Source: Galaxea fascicularis
Lineage: Eukaryota > Cnidaria > Anthozoa > Scleractinia > Euphylliidae
NCBI GenBank assembly: GCA_948470475.1
Contig: OX419335.1
Coordinates: 42,214,025-42,278,024, forward strand
Direction of reading: 5' to 3'
DNA: 64,000 nucleotides
Positions 13,102 through 24,500 of the stretch are shown here, piece by piece (positions within the stretch are counted from its first letter, which is position 1; each line of letters opens with the position of its first letter). The translations under genes and the position numbers were made by a program. The notes beneath the pieces were generated by a model. That model did no database searches and was not told the origin of the DNA. It saw nothing but the letters and a program-made list of their open reading frames with translations.

Positions 13102-14010
13102 GGGCCTGTTTACATGAAGGGAGGGTGCCCCGGCTAACCGAGGTGCCCTTGTTACCGAGCTGCCCTGGGAGAGTCAACTTCTCCTACGTTTCTTTAGAAA
13201 ATGCATTGAGGCTTTTACCTCGGGGGGGGGGGGTGTTTCTAAAAAAATTGGGTGGGGGTGTGCGGCACGCTTCTTGAAACCTTTACCCTATTTCAGACCT
13301 AAATCTGTAATTCTTCCTACCCTATTTCAGACCTGACCCTTAACAATACCCGATTTCACTGTACAAAGTTTCGAGCTTAAAATTCCACACTATAAAGCAG
13401 GTTGTATAATGCACCGCCAATTCAAGACTAGAGTGCACAAACCATACCCTATTCACACTAAAATGGTCAAAATTGATACCCTATTTCAGACCAAAACGGC
13501 TTAATACCATACCCTTTGGCGCCGCACATACCTATATAGCCCATACAAGGGAGTATCCCCTACGGGGACTTTTACGTGCTAGACAAGTTCATCCGCCTTC
13601 CCGGGCGGGGAAACCCTTCTAGGTGGCATAGCTTTTTGCCATGTAAAAGGGTTCGTGCCGGGGCACTCGGCTAGCCTAGGTGAGAAGACTGTTATATTCA
13701 GCGTTATATTCCAAGGCAGCTTTTAATGTCAACTGCCTCTAGTGGCTACCCTCAATGAGTAGAGTGCAGAATAATAGCCTTAGACACTGAAAAGCGGTTG
13801 TTAGAGGAATGAGTGACGGAAAAATTAAAACTTGCCGCCAAAACGTTTCTTATATCCGCCAACTTGTTTGTTATGCTTAGCGACAGCTCAAACGATAGCC
13901 CACTGACTATCCCGCTCAGGTGAATTGCATGTAAAGGCGGGCTATGTCTTAACCCTTCTAGCTGGGTAGCCCGATTAGCCGGGGCACCCTCCCTCCATGT
14001 AAACAAGCCC
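13102..14010. mobile_element. PIF/Harbinger-like non-autonomous element, TTA target duplication
   Basis: The ends GGGCCTGTTTACATG and CATGTAAACAAGCCC are inverted repeats. The repeat extends through GAGGGTGCCCCGGCTAA on the left and TTAGCCGGGGCACCCTC on the right. TTA flanks both ends (13099-13101, 14011-14013), the 3-bp duplication typical of PIF/Harbinger. Inside is a second repeat with several ACCCTATTTCAGACC copies (about 13286-13500), probably a nested element. No transposase frame. Confidence 0.7.
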
Positions 14011-15020
14011 TTAGTCAAAAAGGGAGTCTAATTCCCACTTGTCCATTACGGCAGCTGAAAGGAAGACAGATATAGATTGGTTTGGTTGCCTGCAGTCTAG
14101 TTGACCTTCAATGCTGACAGCGATTCATGACAAATATTTCGTTTTTCTTTGCCTCAATTTTACTATCAGGTTCCTGACTGGCTAAATATAGATCGAGCAT
14201 GCTTATCCGCCTATCATTTGCTACTTCCAGCGATTTTTTTAAATTTTATTTTTAGGGAACGTTCCAGGGTCAACCTCCTGTTTCCTTTTCTTTCAAGATA
14301 TATATATTATTTTATTTTTTTAACACCTTGAATAAACTACTGATATGTTATCACGGCCAAAGCAAATATATCCGGCCACCGCTACTGAGGAAGCTTTATT
14401 TATATGTGATGTCACTGCTAAATTGATCAATCTCCTCAATCATGTAAGCATACTATGAAGTTATTTTGTTTCAGTTGCTTTGTGCTCTGGCACCAGCCTG
14501 CCGTGAAGCGAAACCAAGGTCCTAAATTTTCAGTTCAAGCAACTGAAAAGCAAATAGAACGCACAAATGGCCAGTGTTCCTTTTTCGTTGGAACAGAAAT
14601 TCGCGTTCCGTTCGTTCACTGATTTCAATTTCCCTCTTTTTCGGTGTTGTCCACTTCTTCCCCCACGGTGCTACAACCAACTATGATCTACTGGCCGGTG
14701 TAGTTGCTTGTCAGGAGCTAAGTAGAGATCCCTCGCCCATATGCATGAAAAACCTTTTCTTTTCACACGGTCGAAGTTTCCGGCATTTTAAACCGAAAAT
14801 TGTGGCCAGATGAGAAAAGCGCCTGAAGGCCACGAGATTTTTCTACAAGCCCGCGGGCTTTGCCGTTTCATCACGAAACGAGACTGCACCTTGAAAGAGT
14901 TCAGCTTACAAGGTTAACTTGTCTAAAATTCATTTTTATTGTTAGAACCCGATAGCAATAGTCTAGTTTCGTTACTAGGTATGACCGTCATGTGTTCTTA
15001 AATGGCAAGGACTAAAATAG

Positions 15021-15452
15021 GGGAGCGTGGTTGGCGCAGTGGTGAGAGCGCTCGCCTTCCACCAATGTGTCCCGGGTTCGATTCCCGCACTCGGCGGCAT
15101 AAGTGGGCTGAGTTTGTTGGTTCTCTACTCTGTTCCGAGAGGTTTTCCTCCGGGTACTCCGGTTTTCCCCTCTCCTCAAAAACCGATATTTGATTTAAGT
15201 TAGAGTTTATTTGATTTACAGTCTTCCCAATAGGCCATTTCCGAGTTCATGTCTGCCTCCACTTCAAAGCGAGTCTAAGTGCGAAGTTTTTGGTATGAAA
15301 ATTAGTTTTCATTCATATGTAAAGTAGATCTAATTATCATCACAAAAACTTCGCACTTAGACTCGCTTTGAAGAGGAGGCAGACATGAACTCGGAAATGG
15401 CCTATTAGAAGAGCACTCGTGTTCAGCTAGAACGATTTGAGACTTAAATAAA

Positions 15453-15509
<57 letters not shown>

Positions 15510-15510
15510 G
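15021..15510 (+). mobile_element. tRNA-derived SINE, interrupted by a MITE, with (ATT)n tail
   Basis: The head GGGAGCGTGGTTGGCGCAGT holds a perfect pol III A box (TGGCGCAGTGG, 15032-15042), and GGTTCGATTCC at 15075-15085 is a perfect B box. A body rich in TCCG/CTCCGGTTTTCCCCTC follows. The body stops at a 170-bp MITE (15233-15402), resumes with AGAGCACTCGTG-TTCAGCTAG, and ends in AAATAAA and a long (ATT)n array to about 15510. From memory, closely similar SINEs are abundant in stony corals. Confidence 0.8.
15233..15402. mobile_element. 170-bp palindromic MITE copy 1, TA-flanked, nested in the SINE
   Basis: It begins GGCCATTTCCGAGTTCATG and ends with the inverse complement. Arms of about 65 bp flank a short AT-rich centre. 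TA stands directly outside both ends, as in Tc1/mariner-type insertions. A second copy of identical length is at 15708-15877. A transcript would fold into a long near-perfect hairpin. Confidence 0.85.
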
Positions 15511-15707
15511 CTAGTGTGCCCGTTCCTGCGATTTTGTACGCTCGTCGCTGCGAATCGCAAGATGAGTCAACCGATCAGGTAATCCGATTTTTATAATAAT
15601 AATGATAATAATAATTTCATTTTAATCACACGACTTTCAAAATAGCGGACCGCGACGATGCTTGGAGCCTGGGAACAAAAATCTCAGCAACAATCGACGG
15701 TGAAATA

Positions 15708-15877
15708 GGCCATTTCCGAGTTCATGTCTGCCTCCTCTTCAAAGCGAGTCTAAGTGCAAAGTTTTTGTTATGAAAATTAGTTTTCATTCATATGTAAAGT
15801 AGAACTAATTACCATCACAAAAACTTCGCATTTAGACTCGCTTTGAAGAGGATGCAGACATGAACTCGGAAATGGCC
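15708..15877. mobile_element. 170-bp palindromic MITE copy 2, TA-flanked
   Basis: Same family, length and orientation as 15233-15402, differing at only a few positions, so both insertions look recent. It is flanked by TA. It sits inside another AT- and CGATT-rich repeat (about 15520-15960) where GCGATTTT and CGATCAAAATCGCC motifs recur in inverse order, so at least two layers of insertion are present. Confidence 0.85.
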
Positions 15878-16765
15878 TATTCGCTCGCGATTCTCACTGG
15901 CGATCAAAATCGCCGCGATCGGTGTGTAAAATCACCTAGTTTGTCGCCGGCTTTAAAGGGCTGATCAAATAATTTCTACTTCTACTTCTGTACAATGTTT
16001 TCGCATCAAATGATTAATTTCAATCAATATTTTAATAACTAAACTTGTTTGCTTGGGGAAATGTTATGACGTGATCAAACGAGGCCACATATGAGATCGG
16101 ATTCGTCAATTCGAACGTTGCAGGCTTGAAAACTATCAAGTTAGGAACAACTTTCCATGGATTACTTTTCACTATTCATACAATCAGAATATCATTTATT
16201 TTGCTTTGAATTCAGTGCTGACATTTTATTTCATTTCAACACGTTTTATTGTTAGCTTATCCTTATACGATCTTGTTTCCCTCTAACAATAGTTTTCTAG
16301 TAAACTGGGCATTTTTGATCTGGAACGTAACTATATATCAACTGAGTAAAACCCTATAATAGTTTAAAATAGTAGTCCACAAAACCAAACATGGCAATCC
16401 CGCCTAACTTAAAATCTCTAATCATTTCTCATTTAATGCCACTGATGAATGTCAAATTTAGTTCAAATGAAACCACAGTAGCTATAATAAATTTCGAATC
16501 ATACTTCAAAGCACTTTCAACTGAACAGCAAAACCGCACCTACATTTATTAAGTACCACTACCTTTTTTGTACTGACAATCTCTAGTCTTATAGCACTAA
16601 ACTGTAATGCTTAAGACTGAATTATACCTGAATTTCGCTGAGACCCGTAGTATTGTCGTTCAACTAAAGGGGTTAATAGTTCAGTTAATCTTTTGGATAC
16701 TGGTGAGGTAATCTGGCCCGAAGAATAAAAAATTGTATTTATTTATGAGAAAATACGTTACGTAG

Positions 16766-17668
16766 TTATGACTCCAGAGATCTCTCCCGCATCCGGAAAG
16801 ACCTTTTGTTCCAAAGATCTTTTAAGCCATCTCTATAATTTGCGCTTTGAAGTGTGTAGACAACTGGGTTTACGGAGCAGCTGCTGTACACAAGTAAATA
16901 CGACAACTTATATAACAACTGCTCGGGTGAGATACTTACTGCTGAGACAATGATGAAGGGAACAAAGCAAATGGAAAACAAAACAGTGACTGTTAATAAA
17001 ATCTTTATGATTTTTCGTTTGTCTTTCATGTCTTGCTCTGAGCTATTTTCGTTTGCTGGGAGGATGTTGTCCAAATAAAGGGCTTTCACTATCTTAAAAT
17101 AACAGAAAGAGACGATAAAAACCGAAATGCCGACTATCATCGCTAAAAACACCCAATACACTCTCGAAGATGTTTCCCTCCAATCCATGTGACAGTCTTT
17201 CACTTCATTCACGTACTTTTGTTCGACGAATAGTGGGAACACAAAAGCAACGGCCACAATCCAGATGATGCATATTGCAATACAAACACGTCTCTTTTCC
17301 AGCTTTAAACGGAGATCCATTGATCGTAATAAAGCATTGTGCCTTTCAACTGAGATTAAAGTTAAAGTAAGACCGGATACCAGCAAAGTTATTCCAGCCA
17401 TAAGATGCATTGTTATAAACTTGCAAAGAAAGTCGCCAAGTCTTCCGTCAGGATGTTCAAAGAACTTCTGAAGCACGATTCCCGGCATACAAAACATTAG
17501 GGAAATAATATCAGAAATGGCGACATTCACCAGAAGAACATTAGTGGTTGTGCGCATGGAACGCCTTCTTCTCACCACGGCAATAAACAGAAAATTCCCA
17601 ATAATTCCAGAAATAACAATGATAATGTAAAAAGGGAGAAGAGCTATGTCCACATCCGAAGGCTCCAT
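16766..17668 (-). CDS. Class A (rhodopsin-like) GPCR A, peptide-receptor type, orphan
   Basis: Intronless, 300 residues, seven hydrophobic segments. Landmarks: G-N in TM1 (N25), N-x4-D in TM2 (D53), C82 at the top of TM3 with a partner Cys in loop 2 (VKDCHMDW), ERH in place of DRY at the end of TM3 (residues 108-110), W in TM4, FSICFVP in TM6 (F where most class A receptors have W), and NPVVY in TM7. The basic third loop (KDKRKIIK) and TM6 fit G-protein coupling. The N-terminus is very short, about 8 residues. It should act as a plasma-membrane receptor; ligand unknown. The paralog at 32410-33384 lies on the opposite strand. The closest general class is neuropeptide-type receptors, but the P2Y/PAR group also has F at this TM6 position. 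Confidence 0.9.
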   Translation of the reverse strand: MEPSDVDIALLPFYIIIVISGIIGNFLFIAVVRRRRSMRTTTNVLLVNVAISDIISLMFCMPGIVLQKFFEHPDGRLGDFLCKFITMHLMAGITLLVSGLTLTLISVERHNALLRSMDLRLKLEKRRVCIAICIIWIVAVAFVFPLFVEQKYVNEVKDCHMDWRETSSRVYWVFLAMIVGISVFIVSFCYFKIVKALYLDNILPANENSSEQDMKDKRKIIKILLTVTVLFSICFVPFIIVSAVSISPEQLLYKLSYLLVYSSCSVNPVVYTLQSANYRDGLKDLWNKRSFRMRERSLES

Positions 17669-20309
17669 CTCTCAAAACACTACTCCCAAAACTGTGAATC
17701 ATTAATTGTCAACACTGATCGCGAATACCATTTTTTTATGGAGAAATCTTTTCACAGATTAAATTATTTCATCACGTTTTCATTCGTTATCTTTTCACTC
17801 TTTCTTGAAGTAGACAAGTAAATCAAATTGATCATGAATAATCATGCAAAGTTGCAGTTTGCTTTGTGGTGCCCTTTGAAGGCTTAATTTACATAACAAA
17901 TACGCCGACCAATTTCAATAGAAAGTTTTTAATTTTGTGCCAGGGCAGTTGTCTTGCGGAGCGAAACAAAATGAGACAATCATAGCCACGATACCAAGTG
18001 CGAACAGTTTACGCAAATAAGGTTGATTCCTGTAAAGCCTGGTTTTCACTAGCGACGCAAGCATAAGCGCAAGCAGAACCAGGCTTAAGCTTAACAGTTT
18101 TCCTCTAATTACAATGCAAATGAGGTCCTTGATTTTTTCTTTTTTAATTTGCAACACATGTCTCACTTTGGTTCATTTTTTCTTCATTTTTTAACGCTTT
18201 TATGACACATGGGGATTTTAAAATTTTGATATGGTAAATTGGGCTAGTTCTTAGGATTTATGTCATTTACAAACACAACTGACTGTAGCTAGGCCCACAA
18301 GCGAAATAGCAATCATAATCATGATCATTTTACCTAGGGGATAAATTAAAATATTGATTGCATATAGTCCGTTTTTTTTTTCTTTTGTGTTATCTGTGGC
18401 AAAAAGAGGAACACCAACTTGTAATTTTCTGAAAAAGCTTAGAAAAAACCATGAAAGTTTAATTCATCGCGCTTCGCTAACTGTTAATATTTATATATAC
18501 CGCTCTTTCCCACTGTACGCCGGCGTGCTTTATTGGTAACTTTAGATTTTAGCTCGAGTACTAGATAAAGGACGACTATAAATTCGTAATTTCTAAACCG
18601 TCACCTGTCCTGAGCCCTCACTCCTCCTTGCTGCTTACCAGCAGATCAGGAGACTGAAGCCATTAGTACAGTAAAGCACGTGATCAAGATTTGAAAAGTC
18701 GTGCTCGAACTCAAATCTAAAGGTCTCTTTTATTTGCTTGGCGCAGACTCTGCGGACTTTGCTACAACTACCAGAAGCTCCTGAGCGTATGACGTCATAA
18801 TGCAATGGTGTATTGTTCTCTATTGTTCTTTTACCTGCTCTTGAACCGCTTTGGCTCTAAAACGTGTTCGTAATGCATATTTTAAGTCTCACTTGAGTGA
18901 GAACAAACGTTCAGTCTTGAATTAACTCTTCTCCATTATTCTTCAGCCCTGACCATTTTCATCGCCGTATTGAGTAATTCTTATAGTAATAATGGCCAGA
19001 ATAATGACTGCTTATTGCTTTTGTGATTGACTGGAGTAACGTAGACAATATCCTAACTGGAAAACCTTGTAATAAAGTTTCAAATTTGATTTTCACTTGT
19101 CTCAATTTTATTACCAAGGTTTCGTCAATAATTCGGCGGGTGGAATTCTTTTCACTTAGCTATGGCGACGGATCTCATTAACCACAAAACCCACCGAAAT
19201 AACATCTGCGACATAATAACCTAAGCAAATATTAATTCTTTGAATAATCGAGATAGTTTAAAGTCCAAGATTCGAAAGAAACCCACCACCACGAAGACGC
19301 TGTATTTGCTTTTACTCGGGCTTTTACTGTTGTGCCATTTTCATTCACGTGACCAGAAGCCATACTGGTTTTCTGAAACCAAAGGTAAATTGCATGCAAA
19401 TAAAGTTCAATTCCCAAAGGAATCTTTCACTCCTCCAACATGGCGAGTGTGACGTCACACGAAAACACTCTGAAAGAGTGTTTGCATCTTGAAATTAAAC
19501 CTCGCGCAAGAAGATTACAAAACATTATACGATCGTGTTTACAAAAAAAATGCATGACCAACCGATGCAGGGGTAAATCGTTCGCTGACCAAACGCACGT
19601 TTTGCTCTGATTATTTACTCTGGTCGTCAGGCGATTTTGAAAATATTTTCTCTGGGTACGAAACCAATCAGGTCAGGTTCTGCGAAGAAAATTGCTTGAA
19701 TAGCTACTCATGGTTCTAATATTCTTGTCAGTCCACAGATAAACTACCGGCAACAAGCTTGAGTATTCCTCAAAGACAACTTCCAGTAGATATCTGTCCG
19801 GTGGAGGGTATTTACGGCGTCGATCAAAGAGTGCACTCGGCTTTTTGTAACTACATCGTGCATGGCCTTAAAGATTTACAGAAAGGGTAATATCTGCTGT
19901 TTTTGGCAGTCAAAATCGTCAGCTAGCATTTTCGGAAAGCAAATAGTTCCATAGAAAGTTCGTAGAAAACTCATTAAAGCTAGCAATTTCTCAAACGAAT
20001 ATTTTGTTTTCTAAGATAGTCGGGCAATTAAAATTTCAGCTAATTGAGGCATCCGAACAAATCAATTTCGCCTACTAGTGGCGCAAACATCACGATAAAC
20101 AGGCTTCAAACACCATAAGGTGCTTAAAATGCCTTTTTACAACTTTTAGTTGATTGTGGCTTGTTGGGTACCACTGACTGGTTCCAGATATTCAGTTACC
20201 TATATTGCAACCCAAATGACTATGCAAAAACGTTCTTTCTTCGAACCATCAGAACGGAAAAATATTACACGAATCGATATGTGTTAAGCTTAAGTCACTG
20301 AAGCTAATA
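17669..20309. other. Intergenic between GPCR A and a LINE remnant
   Basis: No supported gene. It should contain the GPCR A promoter, just right of 17668. At about 19270-19480 is a repeat-like stretch holding CCAACATGGCG (YY1-like core ATGGC) and the palindrome TGACGTCA (CRE, 19450-19457). From memory, similar AACATGGC...TGACGTCAC sequences recur in coral genomes, so I treat it as dispersed repeat DNA rather than an exon. Confidence 0.4.
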
Positions 20310-21250
20310 GTAAACCAGGAACTCTGCAAACTGCATGATTGGCTGACGGCAAATAAATTGACCCTGAATATTGAAAAAACAAACTTCGTCATATTTTCTC
20401 CTGCTCAAAGATGGTCTGATAGCTTGGGGCCAAGCATTCAAATCATGTCTTGATAAGCTTCTCAAGTTGCAAAAACGAGCTGTCCGCTTTATTTATTTTT
20501 CTGACCACAATCAGCTTGCAATTCCTCTATTTTCCGATGCCTGCGTCTTACCGCTACAATTTTCTCATTATGAACTTACAGCTAAGGCCCGGTTCAGACG
20601 CCGTACTTTTCATGAGCCGAACTCAATTCGAATTTGGACCAACCCAAATTAACAAAAGTACGCCGTTTCACAGCCCGCCTAATACAGTTGCAGGAAAATG
20701 AATCAATATTGCCAGTGTTTTTCAAAATATATACTTAATAATAGTTTATGCATTAAGTTCAGCGCATGGAAATTTCGGCGTCTGAATCAAAGCCGTTCTA
20801 AAGTCGAAATTCCCGGCCAAGCCAGGCGAAAAGAACGCCTGAGCCGTTCCTGATTGATTCAGAAGCCGAACTTTTCATGTACTCATTCTATGAATTAGGC
20901 TCGGCTCATGAAAAGTACGACTTCTGAATCGGGCCTAACTTCATGTTTGACATTCGACAAAGAAATGCACCTAGAAATAATCGAGACCTGTTTCAAGACA
21001 TTTCTGATATTCACTCCTATAAGTACCTTATCCTCTGCTTCGAACAACTTTTACGCACAAAGCCGTCTAGACTCCCTGTTCAACTAAACTCCTTTTCCAG
21101 AATTGGAACAGCAATTTGAAACCAGATTCCTCTTACATTAAGAAATCTTTCAAAACATGAAACAGTCTCAAGGAGGTTTCTTATCCGCCAGCAATCACAA
21201 TTCCAAAAAGGATTATATTTCCTAACTTTGCAAAAATCCCATATTATTTC
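20310..21250 (+). mobile_element. LINE reverse transcriptase remnant, interrupted by a MITE
   Basis: Three pieces of a non-LTR reverse transcriptase C-terminus are readable on the + strand. They are VNQELCKLHDWLTANKLTLN (from 20310), LLKLQKRAVRFIYF (about 20460-20500, the KLQ-RA-R motif), and after a MITE FMFDIRQRNAPRNN (from 20939) followed by NSFSRIGTAI and NQIPLTLRN. Internal deletions, frame changes and stops make it dead. The minus-strand frame at 21080-21397 is only its shadow. Confidence 0.75.
20586..20935. mobile_element. 350-bp Harbinger-type MITE inside the LINE remnant
   Basis: Ends GGCCCGGTTCAGACG... and ...CTTCTGAATCGGGCC are inverted repeats, continuing through GTACTTTTCATGAGCCGA and its complement. 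TAA flanks both sides (20583-20585, 20936-20938). Removing the element and one TAA restores a continuous LINE reading frame across the junction, which confirms the boundaries. TWA duplication points to PIF/Harbinger. Confidence 0.85.
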
Positions 21251-23528
21251 AACTAAGCCTGATGATAAACTAACAAATAAATATTTATACTGTAAAACTG
21301 AAAAAAGAAACTCTTCATTTCGGCTCGTTTTGAAACTTGAAAGTGTATCGGTGTTTTTATGGATAACTATAATACAACAAAAGATAGAGCATAACATTTA
21401 CTGAGTGGACTAAACAAGCGATCAAACTAATTGAAACATTCCTTAACCTGAATGACAACTGTGAATACACTCTTTTTAATGGTAGGTATTCCAAAAATGC
21501 AACCAATTCAAACGTTTCTGCCTTCGTGTGCTACTCTCGAGCCGAAGCGAAGAACGCACCACCTTTCCCGTTCGTACACAAGAGCATGTTTACCCGATAC
21601 ATGATGCTTTTCACGATCCAAGGACTGACTACTCCAGCCAAAAAAGAATCTTAATCATGAAGCCGGATTTGGGTATAACGCCCGTCGCAAAATCTGGCAA
21701 GCGGCATTTTTTTCAGCGGGCTAAAATAGCTCACCATCGGTAAAACCACTTACTTGCGAGCAATAAACGTTTGTAAACAAATGTTTGAGATTAGGCACAT
21801 GACTAAATGCGCACAACAGGATTACTAAACCACCTTTCCTTCCTTCCATCCGCGAAATCTCCATGGGCCAATGAAATGTGCCTAAAAAGTCAAGCCATCG
21901 ACCAGAAGCGAGTGATATAATGGACAATTTTGAGATACTATTATTCCCTTACCTTCACCATTGTAATACTGATCCAATAAAAATTACTGATCAGGAAGTA
22001 GGATAATAACCAGATTATTTTGTCAGAAAGGTAATACGTTTTCTGGGCTGTCATATCGCGTTTAACACGCGAAAGCAATTTTTAGTTCCAAATCACACCG
22101 ACTGAAAAATTTCTTTTTAGTATAGACGTGTCGCACAAACTGCTCTTCTCTTCGTTTGCAGCCACTGTTGCTCTCTTATCGGATCGTATTAACCTATCAA
22201 AACGATTGCTGATTTATTTTACACAAGTATGTGTCATTGTTTTTGTTATTGTTTTTCGTCGTATTAGTCTGTAGGTCTTATCAATCTCTTTGGCCACAAT
22301 AATGTTATTCGATAACCGAATTAACGTTGCAGAATTTCCAGGTGATTAAGGATTTCTTTATCTCCTGTAAGGCAGGATAGCATTTCAAAGAAAAGTCACC
22401 CTTATGTTCTCACTACAACCACACTGAATCTTATATTCCGTCTCGTGTGCACGTTCTCTTGGACATTCAATCGTTTAAAGAACGTCTGCAAATTAACTCT
22501 TCGTGGGGGAATTTTCGTTTATCATTCATCATCTAAAAGGTTTGAATTTTAATCTAACCCCTTGTGTCAAGTGGATGACGACGCCGTCTGTGTTAAGTTA
22601 AATACTTAAATCTATTAGATTACGTTAAGCCTCCATTGGCGTAAGAAAGAAACTACAGTATGCCCTGGGGAGAGATCCGCCTTGATTCATGTGGATGGCA
22701 TTCAACGAAATACACGATCTTCCATTTTGTGATGACTCCAACGACCCATAATGACGAATCGATAATTTGTTATAAGGCGTTGGCCCCTGGAACCGAAGTG
22801 AAAAGTTTTGTTTAGCAATAACTAAAACAATTCTGCCTTATGGGTCTTGTTTTCCTTGTCAATAAGACCCGGAGGTTTCTTTCCCAGATTCGTCAGTGAT
22901 CTCTTCCATCTTTCGAAGGTAGCATGACACACAGTTTGTACTTCATACATCACAGTGGCTTAGACATTGAAGCAAGTTCAGTGCATATATCTCAAATCAG
23001 ACTTCTGTTTTGAAACTTTAGCTCTAACTTTGGTCTTACGCCGTTGAGACAATAATCTGTTACCCCATTACCGTACGTACCTTAGCCTACTTCTTGGAGG
23101 CAATAAGAGAATTTAGCACTATCTGCTCTTTTAGTCTTTGACTGAAAGGTAGCTTAGTGCAGGAAATACGATAATTAGGCAATTGTCGGCTTTAATAAGC
23201 TTGACATTTCTTAAACGAACACCAAGTCCCACGAATACCAAGTTATAATAACATCTATTGAGGTCATCACGGAATCAGTGTGAGGCAACCAACAATACAA
23301 ATTATGTTTTATTAAGCAACAACTGTGACCAAAGTAAAAGCATTAAGTCTTGAGGTTCGTGATACTGAAATGACCGCGAACATTCGATTTCGGAAGCGGT
23401 TGATCCGGTGTCCATAACGCAAACTTGTGCGATCAAATGCGTAATCTAACACTATGGTCAGCCAAATATTTGATGATACACTTAGTTATCCATCACTGGG
23501 ATTTTTCCTCCATGTTTACAGTTAGCTC
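21251..23528. other. Intergenic, upstream of homeobox gene 2
   Basis: No coding exon supported. AT-rich single-copy-looking DNA. It may hold regulatory sequence for homeobox gene 2, but apart from the block just downstream I could not match any part to the corresponding region of gene 1. Confidence 0.4.
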
Positions 23529-23655
23529 TAAACATTTACCGGCCTTTTGTTTCCTAAGTGAAAACATACGAAGGTCATCAGACGTTACTTAATTGACTGT
23601 CAAAGAGATTAATAGCCTCCGGATGTACGCACTACAATATTTAGCAGCTACGAAT
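23529..23655 (+). promoter_or_regulatory. Conserved upstream block of homeobox gene 2
   Basis: Counterpart of 8861-8978. The core 23588-23655 shares the ordered identical runs CTTAATTG, CTGTCAA, GATTAATAG, CTCCGGATG and a final 20-bp run ending AGCAGCTACGAAT. It lies 81 bp before the ATG, against 78 bp in gene 1. The left flank (AAACATTTACCGGCC...CTAAGTGAA) also resembles gene 1. Such retention of position and sequence in non-coding DNA suggests selection after the duplication, or a duplication too recent to have erased it; the homeodomain identity of 90 percent and weaker flanks favour selection. Confidence 0.7.
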
Positions 23656-23736
23656 GGTTGTTGATTTTATTACTCCTGTTTGGAGCGCGCAGTCATAGTC
23701 GTTTACATTCTTTCACTTGGTCAAGTCGAAATCTGG

Positions 23737-24500
<764 letters not shown>

